Notes: generated from the sequence alone by a model not told the origin. A stretch of DNA of 64,000 nt from CAZOVK01 sp964583165 (GCA_964583165.1 CAZOVK010000001.1:112037-176036); one strand, 5' to 3'; positions 46,382 to 56,295 are shown, numbered from the stretch's first letter. Numbers and translations: made by a program.

Positions 46382-46884
46382 TCAGATTCCCCCAAACTAG
46401 CCACGGCTTCATCAAGTAAGCGGCGCTGGGTGTTCTCGTCCATTTTTTCAAGGATGTAGCGGCCCGCGATTTTCATAGATACTTCTATCATTTGGCGGCG
46501 AACCTCGTCACGCGCCGCATCTTGGGCGCGGGAGATTTCTAATTGAGCGCGTGTCCTGATTAACTCGGCTTCATGCTTGGCCGTTTCGACAATCTGGGCT
46601 TCCTTTTCAGCGGCGCGGTCACGCGCGTTGTCAAGGATTTCTGCACGCTCTTTGTCTATGTCTGCAAGCTTTTTCTGGTATTCTTCCTTAGCTAAAGCAG
46701 CGTCGTTATACATCTTCTGCGCATCGTCAATCTGCCCCGCCACGCGTCTTGCGCGCTTGAAAAGAAATTCTTTGACGGGTATATACAATAGTTTGGCGAG
46801 TATAAAGCAGAGGATGGCTGTGTTTAACAGCTGTATCCCTAACTCCTTCAGCATCTCGGGGTCCAGGTGGATAATTGACGGCAT
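46369..46884 (-). CDS. atpF: ATP synthase b subunit
   Basis: 171 residues. One N-terminal membrane helix (~12-32), then a long charged coiled coil (LADIDKERAEILDNARDRAA onwards). This forms the peripheral stalk. ATG 46884 follows GGAGAGGTG. Confidence 0.93.
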   Translation of the reverse strand: MPSIIHLDPEMLKELGIQLLNTAILCFILAKLLYIPVKEFLFKRARRVAGQIDDAQKMYNDAALAKEEYQKKLADIDKERAEILDNARDRAAEKEAQIVETAKHEAELIRTRAQLEISRAQDAARDEVRRQMIEVSMKIAGRYILEKMDENTQRRLLDEAVASLGESEWLS

Positions 46885-46948
46885 GTCACACCTCTCCTGT
46901 TTCGATTCGCGTCACACGTGGTGACGGCGAATGTTTATCCTTGTACTT

Positions 46949-47257
<309 letters not shown>

Positions 47258-47293
47258 TTATAATCGTAACCCATGCCACGATGCCGAGCCGTT

Positions 47294-47980
47294 TTATTCG
47301 GTTTCGGGCAATCTTTCTTTGATGAAGCTTAGGCTTAGGATAACGAAGATAAACGATTGAAGGAAACCGGCGAACACGTCAAAATAGATGTGGAGCACAC
47401 TCGGAACACCTATTTTAAGCCAAATCGGGAACATAGCGTAGACGATACCCATGATAATCAGACCGCCCAAGATATTACCGAACAGACGGAATGACAGCGA
47501 TATGGCGGGCGCGATTGCGCTGATGGCATTCAGCGGGAAGAACACGGGGTTCGGTTCAAAGTAACTCTTCCAATATTTGCCTTTAGAGAAGATGATACCG
47601 CTGATGTGGATAATGAAGAAGCTCACAACGCCCAGGGCGGCGGTTGTCGCTAGGTCAGCCGTGGGCGGGCGAAGCCCGAACAGGCCGCTTAAATTAGACA
47701 ATAACACGAACGCGAACACGCCGAAGAACCAATTGCCGTAATAGGCGAATTCTTCGCCGACAGTACCCGCGACGAAGCTGTGCATGGTTTCTACCATTAG
47801 TTCGATGACGTTTTGAAAGCCCGTGGGTTTTTCTTTCCACCTACTAAGGCTTATGCGGACGATAATGGCGAAGAGTATGAGCACTGCGCCGATAACCCAT
47901 GTATAAACAATGGATTCGGTAAGCCAAACTTCAATGCCGAAAATCTTTAGGGTTGTGAATACGCCGTTGTTAAAATCCAT
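47294..47980 (-). CDS. atpB: ATP synthase a subunit
   Basis: 228 residues with five or six membrane helices. LSFRLFGNILGGLIIMGIVY contains the conserved stator arginine, and FDVFAGFLQSFIFVILSLSF is the last-helix signature. It forms the ion half-channels facing the c ring. Confidence 0.95.
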   Translation of the reverse strand: MDFNNGVFTTLKIFGIEVWLTESIVYTWVIGAVLILFAIIVRISLSRWKEKPTGFQNVIELMVETMHSFVAGTVGEEFAYYGNWFFGVFAFVLLSNLSGLFGLRPPTADLATTAALGVVSFFIIHISGIIFSKGKYWKSYFEPNPVFFPLNAISAIAPAISLSFRLFGNILGGLIIMGIVYAMFPIWLKIGVPSVLHIYFDVFAGFLQSFIFVILSLSFIKERLPETE

Positions 47981-47990
47981 AATACCCCAC

Positions 47991-48362
47991 CTACTTTAAG
48001 AAAAATTTCACTAGATAACCGGCGACTTGTAATGATAGTATGCCGATTGCACAGCCGATTATGCCCCATTGATAAGTTGCGTCTGACCTAAAAATAAACA
48101 CGCTTGCCACTAATGCACCTGCCATAAGTAAAAACCGCAACATGTATCGCGACTGCATGTATACCGCGGCTTTTTCTTGTGGGATGTCAGCTAGATTGCG
48201 GACGGCGTTATCCAAAAGAATCACCCGCAGGACACTCACAGCTGCGCCAAGAAGCAACCCCAGCAAGAAATTTACATCTTTAGTCACGATAAATCCAACA
48301 ACAGCCGCCAGTGCAGACACGCTTAATTGAATCAGCATAAGCTTTCGCGAAGTTTCTGTCAT
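47991..48362 (-). CDS. atpI: ATP synthase subunit I family protein
   Basis: 123 residues from ATG 48362 (GAGGTGAGT upstream). Four membrane helices in two pairs, a pattern of AtpI, which assists c-ring assembly or Mg2+/Na+ supply. First gene of the atp operon, 10 nt before atpB. Assignment rests on topology and position more than on motifs. Confidence 0.75.
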   Translation of the reverse strand: MTETSRKLMLIQLSVSALAAVVGFIVTKDVNFLLGLLLGAAVSVLRVILLDNAVRNLADIPQEKAAVYMQSRYMLRFLLMAGALVASVFIFRSDATYQWGIIGCAIGILSLQVAGYLVKFFLK

Positions 48363-48391
48363 ACTCACCTCGAAACAATACTAAAGGATAT

Positions 48392-48425
48392 TGTGTCATT
48401 ATATGTAAATTTTGTCAAGTAAAAA
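48392..48425 (-). promoter_or_regulatory. probable promoter of the atp operon
   Basis: On the minus strand TTGACA is followed by AAATTTACATATAATGACACAAT. TATAAT is too close to TTGACA for a normal 17-nt spacer, while CACAAT is correctly spaced but weak, so the exact elements are unsettled. Confidence 0.4.
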
Positions 48426-48446
48426 TTGTGATGTCGGTGTATATAA

Positions 48447-49112
48447 CTACTTCTGCAATAACATGCCGAAGACCAGTTGAGAGGAGATATAGGCGGCGTG
48501 TTCAGCGAATTCTTCGAACGTAATGTCGGCGGAATCGTCAGCGAAGTCAGAGATTGAGCGGATGATGACAAACGGTGTGTTGCTTAAATGCGCTACATGC
48601 GCAATGGCCGCGCCCTCCATCTCAACACAAAGCGCATCATAACGCTTAATAATATCATTTTTAACGGACGCGCTAGAAATGAACTGGTCGCCGGACACTA
48701 TGCCGCCGGGTTTTACGTTTATGTCTTGAATATTGTGACCGGCTTCAAGGGCGAGATATGCCAAGTGACCGTCTGATTCAAAACATTCAACACGCATCAT
48801 CATAAGCTGGTCATAGTCGTGATACCAGACGCGTTGTGACACAACTATGTCGCCGATTTTCACATCGCGAAGCCCGCCCGCTATGCCGACATTGATAATC
48901 GCCGTGACGCCGAAGTGTAATATCAGCGTCTGTGCGCAGATAGCGGCATTGACCTTACCCACGCCGCATTGAACGACAACAACATCATTGCCGTTAATAG
49001 TACCCGACAGAAAATTCATGCCGGAAATCCGCTGTTCCGATACCAATTCCATTTGTTGGCGCAGCTTTTCGATTTCAATAGCCATTGCGCCGATAATACC
49101 AAAAGTGCCCAT
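48447..49112 (-). CDS. mtnN: 5'-methylthioadenosine/S-adenosylhomocysteine nucleosidase
   Basis: 221 residues. GIIGAMAIEIEKLRQQM, CGVGKVNAAICAQTLI, NVGIAGGLRD, CVEMEGAAIAHVA and ISDFADDSA are the purine nucleoside phosphorylase-like motifs of MTAN. It hydrolyses MTA and SAH to adenine and a thioribose, feeding methionine and autoinducer-2 chemistry. ATG 49112 follows GAGGAGG. Confidence 0.94.
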   Translation of the reverse strand: MGTFGIIGAMAIEIEKLRQQMELVSEQRISGMNFLSGTINGNDVVVVQCGVGKVNAAICAQTLILHFGVTAIINVGIAGGLRDVKIGDIVVSQRVWYHDYDQLMMMRVECFESDGHLAYLALEAGHNIQDINVKPGGIVSGDQFISSASVKNDIIKRYDALCVEMEGAAIAHVAHLSNTPFVIIRSISDFADDSADITFEEFAEHAAYISSQLVFGMLLQK

Positions 49113-49132
49113 GTGAACCTCCTCGTATAATC

Positions 49133-49242
49133 AGTCGGCTAGAGCCGACTTGGGTGACTGATACCGCCTAAAGGCGGTAGTGATAAACGCGTACAGAAAT
49201 TCGAGTTTGGTGATAACCCGGTTATTACCGCCTTTAGGCGGT
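49133..49242. repeat. cluster of palindromic hairpins between mrdA and mtnN
   Basis: Four palindromes: AGTCGGCT/AGCCGACT (49133-49150), TACCGCC/GGCGGTA (49162-49179), ATAACCCGGTTAT (49213-49225) and TACCGCC/GGCGGT (49226-49242). Two of them share the same arms. None has a long U tract. They may end the mrdA transcript or form a REP-like element. Confidence 0.55.
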
Positions 49243-49270
49243 TCCCAAGTCAGGGCACCCGCCCCAATGT

Positions 49271-51781
49271 CTACTGAACCAATTCATTTACAATATCGGT
49301 GGTAATATTTATATCCTGACCGAGCTTGTAATACGCCCCAATTATATCGCGTGCAACCTGTGCGGCGGGGGCGAGTGTTGTTATTGAATCGCCATAGGGT
49401 ATGCAGACATAAACGGCAATCTCAGGGTTATCAAACGGCGCATAACCACCGAATGAGGCGTGGTCACGCCCTGTTTGCTGAGCCGTACCGGTCTTTCCAC
49501 CTACTTCAATCGGGAAATTCTTGAAAACATTGACGGCTGTGCCGCTTGAGCCATGAGTTACCATATACATGCCGTTATGAATAAGCTTGAAATTCTCGGG
49601 CTTAATGTCTAGAACGACCTCGGGTTTAGCTACATAGGGCTGTGTTGCGCCGGAGCCGCCCAGTCGTGTTGAATCGAGCAGGTGAAGCGGGTAACGTATG
49701 CCGTTGTTCGCTATTGTGGCGATATACTTTGCCATAGTTGCCGACGAGTAGTTGTTTAGACCCTGACCGATAGCCGTTCTGATAGTATCACCGTCTACCC
49801 ATGCCGCCTGTGACTGTGTGGCGGTTGGGTCACGCAATGTCGTCATCTCTTTATATGCGGGGCTTGAGAGATAGGGTGTGGATTCACGGATTTCAACACC
49901 CGTCGGTGAACCAAGACCGAACATGCGCATGTAAGTGTTCAGCGTGTCGATGCCTTCAAGCTTTGTGTTGTCCTTTGAGTTACCCATGCGGTAAGAGGTT
50001 TCGTAGAAGTAGAAGTTACAGCTAACCTCCAGCGCGTGTTCTACATTGACAAGCCCGTGATAACCCGCCGCGTGAGTCCAACAGCTCGCGTAGGGCTTAC
50101 CTGCCTTAGTAAACGTACCCTCGTCGCGTATGCGCTCTGACGGCGATATTACGCCTGTTTCAAGCCCCGCTAAGGCCGAAATCATCTTGAAAGTCGAGCC
50201 GGGGGCGCGGGTTTCGGAGAACGGGCGGTTTATCATGGGTGAAGTGGGGTCGTTGTTGAGCTTCAAGAAGTAATCATAATTGAATGTATTAACAAACTGG
50301 TTGTTGTCATACGTCGGATAACCCACAGCCGCCAATACTGCCCCATCGTTAACGTCTACAACAACAGCCGAACCCGTGCCCGGGTCAAGATTGGCCATCT
50401 GAGGCGTAATCTCATCCGACTCTATCTTAGAAACTATGAACGCAAGCGGTGACAGACTGCCGCGTGACAGGCGTGACATTTCTTCGTCAGTCACCTCAAT
50501 GACATTCTGGTCACGTAAAACCATTATCATCTGAATGCTCGTTATACGCCCTTTTTCTATCAAGTCAAGCGCCGCCGCCATAACCTTACGCGCATACAAA
50601 TCGTCGGTTGGCTCAACACCCGCATTATTCTTGATATAATCGCCCAAGTCCTTTTGTATGCCCGATCCGGCATTCAAAATGGTATCCAAAGAAATAGTAT
50701 TGGACTGGAGCATGGAAGAGAACAAATCCTTTAGCGTAAGTGGCGTTTCTCGCGACGAAAGCCCGCGCAGTTTGTTGATAAGCACCTGCTTAATCATGCC
50801 ATACAATATATCCGCAACCTCGTCTTGAAACTCTTTGTCGATAGTAAGGAATATATCATCACCTGCGACAGGTGGGGTTTCGCTCAAAACAGACAATCGC
50901 CGCCCTGTTCTGTCAACCTCAATCTTTCTGACACCCTTATCGCCTGAAAGCTGTAACTCGAACGCCTGTTCGACACCCGTTTTCCCGAACATATCGGTTG
51001 ATTTATAGCCGTAAGATTTATACGCTTCCAACTCCTCCGAAGAAATCCCGCGGATATAACCCACAATGGCGCTCATATTCTCGCCGCCTAGGTAATGGCG
51101 CAAATAACTTACATCGGGGTAGAAGCCCGGGAAATCAACGCTTTGCTCCTCAATGGCGGCTACGGTGTTCTTACTTACATTTTGCGCAACCGTCACGTGG
51201 TTCAGTCGAAAACGTTCGGCATAGAGATTTGAACCGAGAGAGATTACGCGCCGTGCTTCAATGCCCGACAAATCGGCGGGCACACCGAACAGCTCGCGCA
51301 AGAACTCAAATGACTGTTGCGCATTGGAGTTTTGCTCAATGCCCATGTCGTCTTTGAAACGATATTCGCGCGAACTGCTGCCCTCAAACGCAAACTCGAA
51401 CGGTTCGGTTTTTGTGAACGGTAGGTTATCGATAATCGTTTCGCCGTTACTGTCCATAAGTCGAATAAAGCGCGACAATACGTCATACATATCGGTCATT
51501 TTAATACTGGGGTCATATTTGATGCAATATGTCAACTCATTTACGGCAAGCGGTCGCCCCAGTCTGTCAAAAATCTGCCCCCGCGCGGCGGCTATGGGTA
51601 TATCCCTTGTGTCTGTGTATTTCGCGGGCGGCACATAGGCTTGCGCCCCCACAATCTGTAGGTCGAACAGCTTCCCAACCAGTAAGTAGAACAGAACACA
51701 AACAAAGACAAACAGAATCACAACTCTGTCTGTCGCTATGTTATACAAATCGTTAAGTAATACAGAAATACGTGACTTCAT
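49271..51781 (-). CDS. mrdA: penicillin-binding protein 2 (elongation transpeptidase)
   Basis: 836 residues. One N-terminal membrane helix (~20-40), a dimerisation/pedestal region, then a class B transpeptidase domain with APGSTFKMIS (active-site Ser), SCN and GGKTGTAQQTG. A long insert of about 120 residues between residues ~310 and 430 explains the large size. It cross-links peptidoglycan during rod elongation with MreBCD. Confidence 0.94.
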   Translation of the reverse strand: MKSRISVLLNDLYNIATDRVVILFVFVCVLFYLLVGKLFDLQIVGAQAYVPPAKYTDTRDIPIAAARGQIFDRLGRPLAVNELTYCIKYDPSIKMTDMYDVLSRFIRLMDSNGETIIDNLPFTKTEPFEFAFEGSSSREYRFKDDMGIEQNSNAQQSFEFLRELFGVPADLSGIEARRVISLGSNLYAERFRLNHVTVAQNVSKNTVAAIEEQSVDFPGFYPDVSYLRHYLGGENMSAIVGYIRGISSEELEAYKSYGYKSTDMFGKTGVEQAFELQLSGDKGVRKIEVDRTGRRLSVLSETPPVAGDDIFLTIDKEFQDEVADILYGMIKQVLINKLRGLSSRETPLTLKDLFSSMLQSNTISLDTILNAGSGIQKDLGDYIKNNAGVEPTDDLYARKVMAAALDLIEKGRITSIQMIMVLRDQNVIEVTDEEMSRLSRGSLSPLAFIVSKIESDEITPQMANLDPGTGSAVVVDVNDGAVLAAVGYPTYDNNQFVNTFNYDYFLKLNNDPTSPMINRPFSETRAPGSTFKMISALAGLETGVISPSERIRDEGTFTKAGKPYASCWTHAAGYHGLVNVEHALEVSCNFYFYETSYRMGNSKDNTKLEGIDTLNTYMRMFGLGSPTGVEIRESTPYLSSPAYKEMTTLRDPTATQSQAAWVDGDTIRTAIGQGLNNYSSATMAKYIATIANNGIRYPLHLLDSTRLGGSGATQPYVAKPEVVLDIKPENFKLIHNGMYMVTHGSSGTAVNVFKNFPIEVGGKTGTAQQTGRDHASFGGYAPFDNPEIAVYVCIPYGDSITTLAPAAQVARDIIGAYYKLGQDINITTDIVNELVQ

Positions 51782-51802
51782 ATCCCACCCAATGCCATTG
51801 TA

Positions 51803-52339
51803 CTAAGTTTCTTCAAACATGCGGCGTTTCTTGCGTTCATAGTCTTCGAGCCGTTTGTTCAGAGAATACAGAATCTTATAATAGAGCAAGCTCACGATTG
51901 TCGTATAAATGGCTTCCGGCAAAATCACCTTTGTGAAGTAATACCCAAAGTCAACACGCGCGCGAAGCAGGAAGTTAAAAACGTAGAACAACACATTATT
52001 CAAAAGCGAACCGGCCGCCGTAAGCACAACAGGGAACAAATAGTTTTCCAGATAGAAATCCCGAAACGGTTTTCCGCAGAAAAAACCCGTAAGGCTGTAT
52101 GTCAGGGCGTAGAACCCCAGGTAACGCCCATAGAATATATCCTGAATCAGCCCAACAAAGAACCCGACGATACAACCGCGCACATCACCGCGCAGAATCG
52201 CATAACTGACAACAAACGCAAGCCCGAGATTCGGTACAATACCAAGTATGCGAATACCAAACAGGATTGTACCTGACGCGGCGAAGTTTATAATCATAAG
52301 CACCGTTATTACAAAGAACCTAACACCATAAACACGCAC
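51803..52339 (-). CDS. mreD: rod shape-determining protein MreD
   Basis: 178 residues, five or six membrane helices. GTG 52339 follows GAGGGAG. Position between mreC and mrdA and the pattern GLIQDIFYGRYLGFYAL in the third helix region fit MreD, the membrane link between MreC and the elongation machinery. Confidence 0.9.
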   Translation of the reverse strand: MRVYGVRFFVITVLMIINFAASGTILFGIRILGIVPNLGLAFVVSYAILRGDVRGCIVGFFVGLIQDIFYGRYLGFYALTYSLTGFFCGKPFRDFYLENYLFPVVLTAAGSLLNNVLFYVFNFLLRARVDFGYYFTKVILPEAIYTTIVSLLYYKILYSLNKRLEDYERKKRRMFEET

Positions 52340-52352
52340 TGATTCTCCCTCG

Positions 52353-53231
52353 TTATTCTTCTTTCCATATATTGTTTTCCAGAGCGTCGTCCGGGTAAAT
52401 CTGTTCGAATATCTGGTTTATCACAGAAACCATTTCGAGTTTCTGAAAGTCCACAGTGGGTTTTATTATCGCGAATTTCAAGCCCGTGGGTGTTTGACCG
52501 ACCTCCGTGACATAACCGATAGTGATACCGGGCGGGTATAGGCTCGACAGATGTGACGTTACAATCTCGTCGCCGGGCAGTATTTGCGCGTCGGGTTCTA
52601 TGAACTCCATGCGACAAAGCCCCTCCATCATAAGCGAGGCCTCCCCGCGCACAAGCCCCGTATCGTCTGTCCGCGCCGACTTAGCCGCCACGCTGGATGT
52701 GTCGTCAATGACCGCGACAACCTTAGCATAGTTATATCCCACGCTCAGAATCTTCCCGACAAGCCCACCCGCGCCGATAACGGTCATATTCTTTTTCAGT
52801 CCGTCACGCTCGCCCTTATTTATAAGGAAAGAGTTGTACCAGTTACCCGTTTCTTTCGCTATGACATGAGCCCCGATGGTCGGGTAATCGGCGTATCTAA
52901 GCTGTGTGTTAAGCAACTTCGACAGCCGTTCATTCTCGGCTTCAACGGCACGCAAGCGGCTGTTCTGATAAAGAAGCTGTTCATTTTCCGCTTTGAGGCG
53001 CTCATTTTCAGCCTGTAAGTCAGTAATGCTCACAACCGCGTCCACTTTGTCTGAAACAAGCTTTCCTATACTGACAAACGCGCTCTGAACGGGCACGACA
53101 ACAAAGCCCACAGCGTCTTCCAGCAGTTTTGGGCGGAAGAACCCCGTAGCCGTTATGATAATCAAAAGCAAGCATATAACAACAACGCCCGTAATAAAAC
53201 CGCGCTTATGTCGGTTGAAGAACTCCATCAT
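52353..53231 (-). CDS. mreC: rod shape-determining protein MreC
   Basis: 292 residues. One N-terminal membrane helix (~12-30), a coiled coil (~70-115, ENERLKAENEQLLYQNSRL) and a beta-rich MreC domain (VIAKETGNWYNSFLINKG, VGKILSVGYNYAKVV). It scaffolds PBP2 outside the membrane. Downstream of mreB by 27 nt. Confidence 0.95.
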   Translation of the reverse strand: MMEFFNRHKRGFITGVVVICLLLIIITATGFFRPKLLEDAVGFVVVPVQSAFVSIGKLVSDKVDAVVSITDLQAENERLKAENEQLLYQNSRLRAVEAENERLSKLLNTQLRYADYPTIGAHVIAKETGNWYNSFLINKGERDGLKKNMTVIGAGGLVGKILSVGYNYAKVVAVIDDTSSVAAKSARTDDTGLVRGEASLMMEGLCRMEFIEPDAQILPGDEIVTSHLSSLYPPGITIGYVTEVGQTPTGLKFAIIKPTVDFQKLEMVSVINQIFEQIYPDDALENNIWKEE

Positions 53232-53258
53232 TTATAAGACCACATATCCCTTTACGCT

Positions 53259-54287
53259 TTATCCTCTTAGCCGTCTTGATGAAATCAAGACACCGCCGAA
53301 GCGGTTCATATTCTCCAAAATCATACCCGTACCGGCGACAACACAATTGAGTGGCTCACTCGCTACCAATACATCAATACCCGTTTCAAGGCTAATCAGC
53401 TTGTCCAAACCGCGCAGTAACGCCCCGCCGCCTGTCAGCATTATGCCGCTTAACATGATGTCAGACGCAAGCTCGGGTGGTGTTCGTTCGAGTGTCGCTT
53501 TTATGCCGTCTATAATGACGCTCACAACATCTGCTATGGCTCTCGAAATCTCTTCTGACGTAATAGTAATCGTCTTGGGCAAGCCCGAAATGAGGTCACG
53601 CCCGCGAATCTCCAGCATATCTTCCTGTCGGGGCTGATAGCAACAGCCGATACCTATCTTTATGGCCTCCGCCGTGCGTTCGCCTATGGCTAGTGAATAT
53701 TCGCGCTTAACATAGTTGATTATGGCTTCGTCTAAGTTATCCCCCGCCACACGTATGGAATTACTCGTTACAATACCCGATAGTGAGATGACAGCCATCT
53801 CACTTGTACCGCCGCCGATATCGACTACCATACTGCCCGTAGGTTCATCAACGGGCAAACCCGCGCCGATAGCCGCCGCCATAGGCTCTTCAACAAGGTA
53901 AGCGTCACGCTCACGCGCACCGCCCGCGACAGTCGCTTCAATAACTGCGCGTTTCTCAACCCCCGTAACCCCGCTCGGCACACAGACGATTACACGCGGT
54001 TTTGAAGTGAGAAACCCACGCTTTGCCGCTTTCTTGATGAAATACGAAAGCATGGCCTGTGTTGTTTCAAAATCGGCGATAACGCCGACTTTCATAGGGC
54101 GAATCGCAACGATACTGCCGGGCGTGCGCCCTATCATCTCTTTGGCTTCTTCACCGACAGCGAGCACCTGCCCCGTGTCTGTATTGACAGCCACAACTGA
54201 CGGTTCGTTTACAACAATGCCGCGCTCCTGTATATAAACCAGCGTATTCGCCGTACCTAAATCAATGCCCAAATCTTTCTTAAACAT
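53259..54287 (-). CDS. mreB: rod shape-determining protein MreB
   Basis: 342 residues from ATG 54287 (TAGGAGG upstream). Actin-fold phosphate loop [43 protein letters not shown] and [16 protein letters not shown] are MreB motifs. It polymerises along the inner membrane to guide wall synthesis. First gene of mreB-mreC-mreD-mrdA. Confidence 0.97.
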   Translation of the reverse strand: MFKKDLGIDLGTANTLVYIQERGIVVNEPSVVAVNTDTGQVLAVGEEAKEMIGRTPGSIVAIRPMKVGVIADFETTQAMLSYFIKKAAKRGFLTSKPRVIVCVPSGVTGVEKRAVIEATVAGGARERDAYLVEEPMAAAIGAGLPVDEPTGSMVVDIGGGTSEMAVISLSGIVTSNSIRVAGDNLDEAIINYVKREYSLAIGERTAEAIKIGIGCCYQPRQEDMLEIRGRDLISGLPKTITITSEEISRAIADVVSVIIDGIKATLERTPPELASDIMLSGIMLTGGGALLRGLDKLISLETGIDVLVASEPLNCVVAGTGMILENMNRFGGVLISSRRLRG

Positions 54288-54322
54288 GATGCCTCCTAGC
54301 CTATGTAACATTATCACCTCTT

Positions 54323-54351
54323 ATCATACAACTAATTCCTATATTTTACAA
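54323..54351 (-). promoter_or_regulatory. promoter of the mre operon
   Basis: On the minus strand TTGTAA (54351-54346), a 17-nt spacer and TATGAT (54328-54323), 36 nt before the mreB start. Confidence 0.65.
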
Positions 54352-54400
54352 CAGAATTTTTGGTGTTAAACGCGCAAAAATTTGCATTAAGAAAGCCAAG

Positions 54401-54429
54401 TTGACAGCATAATTGCACAATGGTAAGAT
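54401..54429 (+). promoter_or_regulatory. promoter of the GNAT gene
   Basis: TTGACA (54401-54406), a 17-nt spacer and TAAGAT (54424-54429), divergent from the mre promoter. Confidence 0.65.
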
Positions 54430-54461
54430 GAATTGTGAAACAGAATGAATGGAGGATATTT

Positions 54462-55253
54462 TTGAATATTACCTTGCGTCTGGAAAAACCAAGCGAACAC
54501 CGCGCCGTTGAAATTCTTACGCGTGAGGCGTTCTGGGGTTATGCGTGGACGACTTGCGATGAGCACTATTTAGTGCATAATTTAAGACAGCATGAGTTGT
54601 TTATACCGGAGTTAGACTTTGTGGCTGAGGTAGACGGCGAACTCGCAGGGAACATTATGTATTCTAAGGCGACAGTCACTGATAATAACGACGTCGCTCA
54701 TGAGGTGATTACGTTTGGGCCGCTGTCGGTGTTGCCGAAGTTTAGGAACATGGGCGTGGGTTCGGCGCTGGTAAGACATTCTACAGATGAAGCAAGGCGT
54801 TTGGGCTATCGCGCTGTTGTTATCTACGGTCACCCCGAGTATTACCCACGTTTAGGTTTTGTCAATTCGAAGGCATACGGCATAACGAACCCTGAGGGTA
54901 AGAACCTAGACGCTCTTATGGCGTTGCCGCTCTATGAAGGGGCGCTTGATGGGATAACGGGGGTTTATCGCGAATGCAGTGTGTTTGATGTCGATGCGGA
55001 TAAAGCGCGGGCGTATGATGCGACTTTCCCACTTAAAGCCCCACCTGAAATGAGGCCGATTTCGATTCTGTTGGATAGGCTAGATGAGGCGGCGCGAGAA
55101 GCCGTAGTTTTTATGAAAATCGAAAACCTCGAAACCTTCAGACGTTTATCGGCGCGTGAAATCATGCTGTGGGAGGGCATGAGTGATTCGGCAATGACAA
55201 TTATCAACGAAACCCTTCGAGAATACAACTTACCAGAAAAACGCATGTTCTAG
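54462..55253 (+). CDS. GNAT family N-acetyltransferase
   Basis: 263 residues from TTG 54462, 8 nt after GGAGG; an upstream GTG at 54435 lies at the promoter and is unlikely. The N-terminal acetyltransferase fold has FVAEVDGELAGNIMYSKA, FGPLSVLPKFRNMGVGSALV (acetyl-CoA loop) and YGHPEYYPRLGF, typical of the YhbS-type subgroup. The C-terminal ~90 residues are an added helical domain of unknown role. Substrate not predicted. Confidence 0.9.
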   Translation: MNITLRLEKPSEHRAVEILTREAFWGYAWTTCDEHYLVHNLRQHELFIPELDFVAEVDGELAGNIMYSKATVTDNNDVAHEVITFGPLSVLPKFRNMGVGSALVRHSTDEARRLGYRAVVIYGHPEYYPRLGFVNSKAYGITNPEGKNLDALMALPLYEGALDGITGVYRECSVFDVDADKARAYDATFPLKAPPEMRPISILLDRLDEAAREAVVFMKIENLETFRRLSAREIMLWEGMSDSAMTIINETLREYNLPEKRMF

Positions 55254-55275
55254 GCATACCCCCCCTCGCCCCAAT

Positions 55276-55392
55276 AAAAAACACCTGAACTTAAAGGGGG
55301 GGCATTAAGTTCAGGTTGAGGGGGGATATGGCAGCCGATTGCTCGGCTGTCCGGCTTATTACTAAGCCATAAACGTATATTTTCCATATCTT
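55276..55392 (-). ncRNA. candidate small RNA
   Basis: On the minus strand TATAAT (55404-55399) is followed about 7 nt later by a 115-nt segment with no open frame of note. It holds two hairpins (GGCTTA/TAAGCC near 55360-55375 and CAGCCGA/TCGGCTG near 55331-55350) and an 11-bp terminator stem CCTGAACTTAA/TTAAGTTCAGG with TGTTTTTTATT. The -35 region is weak. A standalone non-coding RNA is the simplest reading. Confidence 0.4.
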
Positions 55393-55428
55393 GAAAACAT
55401 TATACACAGAAATAACAAAAAATTGTTG

Positions 55429-55457
55429 TTGACAAACTCTTTATTCTCATGTATAAT
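55429..55457 (+). promoter_or_regulatory. promoter of tRNA-Arg
   Basis: TTGACA (55429-55434), a 17-nt spacer and TATAAT (55452-55457), 18 nt before the tRNA. Confidence 0.85.
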
Positions 55458-55475
55458 AGCCAATGTTAAAACGAT

Positions 55476-55549
55476 GTGCCGCTAGCTCAACTGGATAGAG
55501 TGCGTGACTACGGATCATGAGGTTGGGGGTTCAAATCCTCTGCGGCACG
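55476..55549 (+). tRNA. tRNA-Arg (ACG)
   Basis: Acceptor GTGCCGC/GCGGCAC, anticodon stem CGTGA/TCATG with loop CTACGGA giving anticodon ACG, T loop TTCAAAT. 74 nt, CCA not encoded. Confidence 0.95.
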
Positions 55550-55555
55550 TATAGG

Positions 55556-55595
55556 AAAAACAAGGCTTTCACGATTATCGTGAGAGCCTTGTTTA
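55556..55595. terminator. terminator between tRNA-Arg and sodA
   Basis: AACAAGGCT and AGCCTTGTT (55559-55567 / 55585-55593), with further pairing inside, flanked by AAAAA and TTT. It can serve both the tRNA and the convergent sodA transcript. Confidence 0.75.
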
Positions 55596-55640
55596 GTGTT
55601 TTGACTGAATTTTGACTTTTTTATAGCAGGTACCCAGATG

Positions 55641-56228
55641 TTACCTCATTATAAGCCGATTCACGCGCTTCTCGACTTCATCCCATTTGATGTAGTCAAG
55701 AAAAGCCTTGATATAGGCCGCTTTGTCTGTAAGGTAGTCATAGAAATAGGCATGTTCATACATATCAAGCGCGACAAGCGGATAGGCCATCATCACAACG
55801 CCGTCGTCATGCGAGTCTTGCATAAGAATGCGGTAGCTCTGTGTCCTTTGTTCAAACGCGAAAACGACCCAGCCGCGTGCCGCCATTGCTGCCGCTGTCA
55901 TATCGGCATTGAATTTTTCCATACCGCCGTATATGCGGATGACCTCTTGCATACCTGTGAGAGGGGCGCCCTTATGAGAACACATGTTTTCGAAGTACAA
56001 TTCATGAAGTATAACGCCGTCAATGGCATATGTTTCGCCTTTTTTAAGCCCGCGCCAGACAGAGTAAGTGGCGTTTGCCGTGGCTCTGTCGGTTTCGTCG
56101 GTTTCCAGTTTTTGGCTTATTTCGTTTGTTTTGTCAACATATCCTTTGTAAAGTTTCACGTGCGCGTCGAATTGTTCTTTTGATACGGTCTTCGTCGTGT
56201 AAGGGAAAGCCTTTGCAGTAATCTTCAT
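55641..56228 (-). CDS. sodA: Fe/Mn-family superoxide dismutase
   Basis: 195 residues. Helical N-terminal domain, DGVILHELYFENM with the second metal His, and ALDMYEHAYFYDYL supplying the Asp and last His. The first-ligand region reads FDAHVKLYKGYV where most family members have IHHTKHHxTYV, so the first His may be shifted by one. It disproportionates superoxide; an oxygen defence in a probable anaerobe. It stands alone before the flagellar cluster. Confidence 0.85.
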   Translation of the reverse strand: MKITAKAFPYTTKTVSKEQFDAHVKLYKGYVDKTNEISQKLETDETDRATANATYSVWRGLKKGETYAIDGVILHELYFENMCSHKGAPLTGMQEVIRIYGGMEKFNADMTAAAMAARGWVVFAFEQRTQSYRILMQDSHDDGVVMMAYPLVALDMYEHAYFYDYLTDKAAYIKAFLDYIKWDEVEKRVNRLIMR

Positions 56229-56295
56229 AACCGCACCCGTTTCATAAATTTACAAAAATATATTTTCAGCATATGTAAAAGTTAAAGTTAATATG

